Positions 31,475 to 34,176 of a DNA stretch of 34,176 nucleotides are shown here, piece by piece. The notes beneath the pieces are model-generated. The model saw nothing but the letters and a program-made list of their open reading frames with translations. It ran no database searches and was not told the origin of the DNA. How positions within the stretch are numbered: position 1 is the first letter of the stretch; every line of letters starts with the position of its first letter. Made by a program: the position numbers and the translations under genes. Origin of the DNA: Nitrospirota bacterium (GTDB lineage: Bacteria > Nitrospirota_A > Leptospirillia > Leptospirillales > Leptospirillaceae); contig JAJYPO010000007.1 in the NCBI GenBank assembly GCA_021795275.1, forward strand, positions 1-34,176, read 5' to 3'.

Positions 31475-33175
31475 ATGAAGAGACGGACAACCGTTGCAGT
31501 CATCCTTGTCATGGCAGGTTTTGCCATCATCCTCGGACGTCTCTTCATTCTCCAGGTCCTGGACGCTCCCCTCTATGACACTCTTTCCCGGAGCGAGCGG
31601 GAACGCCTAGCTCTTGTAGAGGGTGCCAGAGGGACGATCCTGTCGGCCGACGGCCGCCCGCTGGCCGACAACCGGTCCGTCCCGAGCCTAGCCGCTGACC
31701 CTCTCCAGATCAGGCGCTACGAAAACCCCTCCCTTCTTGCCTCCCAGCTGTCGCCCATTCTCGGAATCCCGCGGGAAGTCATCCGGAAAAGGATTTCGGC
31801 CAGAAAACGTTTCGTGTGGATCAAGCATGGAATTTCCGACGAGGAACGCCGCCGCATTGGAAGAAGGATCAGGGGGCTGTACATCCTGACGGAAAAGAGG
31901 AGGACCTATCCCTACGGCTCCATTTTCCGGTCGGTCGTTGGCCGAATCCGATCCGACGGAACGGCCGTTTCCGGATTGGAAAAGGGGTACGACCAGTTTT
32001 TGAGGGGAAAGAAAGGAAAGATCGTCCGGGAAGTCTCCGCAAGGGGCCGTTCCTACTTTCAGACGGAATCCTCCTCTCAGGGGGCCCTTTCGGGAAACAC
32101 CATCGAAACGACCTTGGTCGCAAGTCTCCAGGAATACGCCCAGGATGCCCTTGACGAAGAGGTCCGGTCGGTCAACGCCCAGGGAGGGATCGTTGTGGTC
32201 ATGGACCCCCGGACCGGCGCCGTCCTGGCCCTGGCCGCCCGGGCCTCGGGGCGATGGGCGGGCCCTTCTCCGGGCGTCTCTCTCGTCTACGAACCCGGCT
32301 CCATTTTCAAGCTGGTCACGGCAAGCGCGGCACTCAACGATCACAGGGTCTCCCTCGATGACGCCTTTTTTTGCTATAACGGGGCCATGCCGATTCCCGG
32401 AGGGATCCTTCATGATGCGGAGCCCTATAAGACCTTGACCCTCTCCGGAATTCTTGCCCATTCGAGCAACATTGGAATCTCCCAGGTGGCCTTGCGGCTG
32501 GGTCCTGACAAATTCGAACACTACATTCGTGCCTTCGGTTTCGGGGAGAGGACGGGGATCGATTTTCCGGGGGAGTCCCGGGGGTTTTTCCGGGGCACCC
32601 GCTTCTGGTCCAAGCGTTCCCTTTACACCCTGGCCATGGGTCAGGAAATCGGAGTGACTCCCATCCAGCTAGTGGCGGCTGTCAGCGCCATTGCCAACGG
32701 GGGGACTCTGATGCGTCCCTTCATGGTCTCCCGGGTTGTGACTCCTGAAGGGAAGGTCCTGTTCGAACACAAACCCCGAAAAGTCCGGCGCGTCATCTCC
32801 CGGGAGACCTCCCTCACGCTCCTCTCCCTTCTGACCGGTGTGGTCGCACCCGACGGCACAGGGGCGAACGCAGCCATCACGGGATTTGACGTGGCCGGGA
32901 AAACCGGGACGGCGGAGGTTTACGATCCGGAAAAACATGCCTATTCCCGGACGCAGACCGTGGACTCCTTTGTGGGCATTCTCCCTGTTGATAATCCCAG
33001 GCTGGTGGTTCTGGTTGTCGTGATCCAGCCCAAGGGGATCTCCTGGGGAGGAACAGTCGCGGCTCCGCTGTTCCGTAAGGTGGCGGAGATGGCGCTTGTT
33101 CATTTCAGGATTCCCGCCAGCGTCCGTGGTGAGGGCAAAACAGTGGCCCGGGCAGATCTTCCGCTGGGACATTGA
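31475..33175 (+). CDS. ftsI: septal peptidoglycan transpeptidase FtsI (PBP3)
   Basis: Class B penicillin-binding protein that cross-links peptidoglycan at the septum. The 566-residue protein has one N-terminal membrane helix (VAVILVMAGFAIILGRLFIL), a pedestal domain starting RGTILSADGRPLADN, and a transpeptidase domain with the SxxK motif EPGSIFK, the SxN motif HSSNIG, and KTGTAEVY. The end is typical: VGILPVDNPRLVVLVVV, then LFRKVAEMAL. I chose the ATG at 31475, which gives the short basic MKRRTT start; an in-frame TTG at 31448 would add nine residues. The ribosome site is weak. It lies 58 bases after ftsL and 105 before murE. No PASTA domain follows. Confidence 0.95.
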   Translation: MKRRTTVAVILVMAGFAIILGRLFILQVLDAPLYDTLSRSERERLALVEGARGTILSADGRPLADNRSVPSLAADPLQIRRYENPSLLASQLSPILGIPREVIRKRISARKRFVWIKHGISDEERRRIGRRIRGLYILTEKRRTYPYGSIFRSVVGRIRSDGTAVSGLEKGYDQFLRGKKGKIVREVSARGRSYFQTESSSQGALSGNTIETTLVASLQEYAQDALDEEVRSVNAQGGIVVVMDPRTGAVLALAARASGRWAGPSPGVSLVYEPGSIFKLVTASAALNDHRVSLDDAFFCYNGAMPIPGGILHDAEPYKTLTLSGILAHSSNIGISQVALRLGPDKFEHYIRAFGFGERTGIDFPGESRGFFRGTRFWSKRSLYTLAMGQEIGVTPIQLVAAVSAIANGGTLMRPFMVSRVVTPEGKVLFEHKPRKVRRVISRETSLTLLSLLTGVVAPDGTGANAAITGFDVAGKTGTAEVYDPEKHAYSRTQTVDSFVGILPVDNPRLVVLVVVIQPKGISWGGTVAAPLFRKVAEMALVHFRIPASVRGEGKTVARADLPLGH

Positions 33176-33280
33176 ATGTCTGCAAAAATGGGAAATTGTG
33201 CTCTGCGTCATGGGAAGGAGGACGATCTTTGATTAGAATGACTCCGGGAACTTTGGGACAAACCGACAGGAGGCGGAAAA

Positions 33281-34176
33281 ATGACCGGTGAAGGTGTCAC
33301 GGAAAGAGGAAGGGAGTGGATGGATCAATCCCTTCCTCCTCCCGTATTGGGCCATCTACCGGAATCCTTATCCGGCCTCACTGACGACTCGAGAGCGGTG
33401 GGACCGGGGAGTCTTTTCATCCTGAGGTGCGGCTCCACCTATAATGACCTTCATCTTCGCGAGGCGGTCGACAGGGGGGCCGCCCTCCTCCTTGTCCCGG
33501 ACAGGCACCTTCCCTCCGTTGCCCATAAACTTGGGGAATGGGGATATGACATCCCTGTCTGTGCGACACCCCATATCCAGGAGGCCGCGGGAGCCATCGG
33601 CTCGGCCTGGTGGGACCGTCCGAGCGGGACATTGTCCATCGTCGGGGTGACCGGAACCAATGGAAAAACCACATCGAGTTTCCTGACACGGGGAATCCTC
33701 GAGGCTTCCGGAAAGAGGACGGGCCTGATCGGAACGGTCTGGTTCGATCTGGGGGACGGGATGGTCGAGGCCCCTCAGACGACCCCGGGGGCTCTTTTTC
33801 TTCAGGAGTCCTTTGCCCGGGCCAGGACAAACGGACTGGAAGCGATCTCGATGGAGGTCTCCTCCCATGCTCTCGACCAGGAGAGGGTGGCCGGAACCCG
33901 TTTTGCCGCCGTCCATTTTACCAACCTGACCCGTGATCATCTTGATTACCACAAGACATTCGAGGACTATTTCCTGGCAAAGTCCCGTCTCATCTTCTGG
34001 ACCAATCCCGACGGAAGCCGCCCCGGGGCTGTTGTCAACGGCGATGATCCCTACGGCAAGAGGCTCCTGGCCTCCCTACGGGAGAGCGGGAGGAAGGTCC
34101 TGTCCTACGGCCACGACGGCTCCTTCGACATTCATCCGGTAGAGGTCCGGATCAGCCTCGATGGAATCGAGGGGAC
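33281..34176 (+). CDS. murE: UDP-MurNAc-tripeptide ligase MurE, cut by the window end
   Basis: Adds the third amino acid (usually meso-diaminopimelate in Gram-negatives) to UDP-MurNAc-L-Ala-D-Glu. The frame is open to the last base of the window, so only about 298 residues are seen. It starts MTGEGVTERG at an ATG with AGGAGGCGG upstream. Visible features are DDSRAVGPGSLFI (UDP-binding N-domain), the P-loop GVTGTNGKTT, QTTPGALFLQ, SMEVSSHALDQERV (Mg2+/carbamylated-lysine domain nearby), NLTRDHLDYHKTFEDY and NGDDPYGKRL. These fit MurE, not MurD or MurF. The C-terminal domain, with the DNPR-type amino-acid selectivity motif, lies beyond the window. Confidence 0.94.
   Translation, partial: MTGEGVTERGREWMDQSLPPPVLGHLPESLSGLTDDSRAVGPGSLFILRCGSTYNDLHLREAVDRGAALLLVPDRHLPSVAHKLGEWGYDIPVCATPHIQEAAGAIGSAWWDRPSGTLSIVGVTGTNGKTTSSFLTRGILEASGKRTGLIGTVWFDLGDGMVEAPQTTPGALFLQESFARARTNGLEAISMEVSSHALDQERVAGTRFAAVHFTNLTRDHLDYHKTFEDYFLAKSRLIFWTNPDGSRPGAVVNGDDPYGKRLLASLRESGRKVLSYGHDGSFDIHPVEVRISLDGIEG

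Noticed and set aside
1..34176. Mobile elements, CRISPR arrays, rRNA or tRNA genes
   Set aside because: No transposase or integrase reading frame, no regularly spaced repeats, and no rRNA or tRNA-like sequence was recognised on either strand.

Overview
The window looks like chromosomal DNA of an acidophilic, iron-oxidising Leptospirillum-type bacterium (phylum Nitrospirota). This is inferred from the gene set: a two-step citrate-cleaving reductive TCA cluster (citryl-CoA synthetase plus citryl-CoA lyase), a RuBisCO-like protein inside a methionine-salvage operon, an arsenite methyltransferase, and G+C-rich DNA with many TTG starts. No rRNA, tRNA, CRISPR array, insertion sequence or phage gene was seen.

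Layout. (1) 1-102: no gene assigned; it may hold the tail of something outside the window. (2) 103-3048 (-): large PAS/GAF/GGDEF diguanylate cyclase. (3) 3167-6609 (-): methionine-salvage operon read as 4-TM protein > mtnD > mtnW (RuBisCO-like enolase) > mtnX > mtnB, with stop/start overlaps from mtnD to mtnB. (4) 6718-9230 (-): EmrAB-type efflux pair behind a promoter whose -10 lies in a palindrome. (5) 9464-10720 (+): membrane protein with a degenerate GGDEF domain. (6) 10844-11629 (+): arsM. (7) 11635-13146 (-): methyltransferase followed by a HEPN-domain protein. (8) 13191-16993 (-): lexA > RecA-fold protein > small conserved protein > family-B DNA polymerase with degenerate proofreading motifs, behind a promoter carrying a LexA-box-like palindrome. 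This looks like an SOS-controlled translesion cassette and is the most interesting item here. (9) 17257-28193 (+): reductive TCA cluster: ccsA, ccsB, a 54-residue membrane peptide, aconitase, citryl-CoA lyase, a PsiE-like membrane protein, fumarate reductase B and A, sucC, sucD. (10) 28226-28687 (+): peroxiredoxin. (11) 28758-29589 (-): FmdB-type zinc ribbon and a lipoprotein. (12) 29794-34176 (+): start of the division and cell-wall (dcw) cluster: mraZ, rsmH, ftsL, ftsI, murE (cut by the window end), with a strong promoter and MraZ-box-like 10-bp repeats.

How the parts work together. Region 9 encodes citrate cleavage to acetyl-CoA and oxaloacetate in two steps, citrate/isocitrate isomerisation, fumarate reduction and succinate activation, which are key steps for running the TCA cycle backwards to fix CO2. 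Region 3 recycles methylthioadenosine sulfur and carbon; its first enzymes (mtnP, mtnN/mtnK, mtnA) are not in the window. Region 8 couples a damage sensor to an apparently non-proofreading polymerase. Regions 4, 6 and 10 fit a metal-, arsenic- and oxidant-rich habitat.

No gene-free stretch exceeds about 300 bases; the longer gaps (9231-9463, 16994-17256, 19717-19954, 23497-23759, 29590-29793) hold the promoters and terminators listed. All family assignments were made by reading translated sequence by eye, without database searches.
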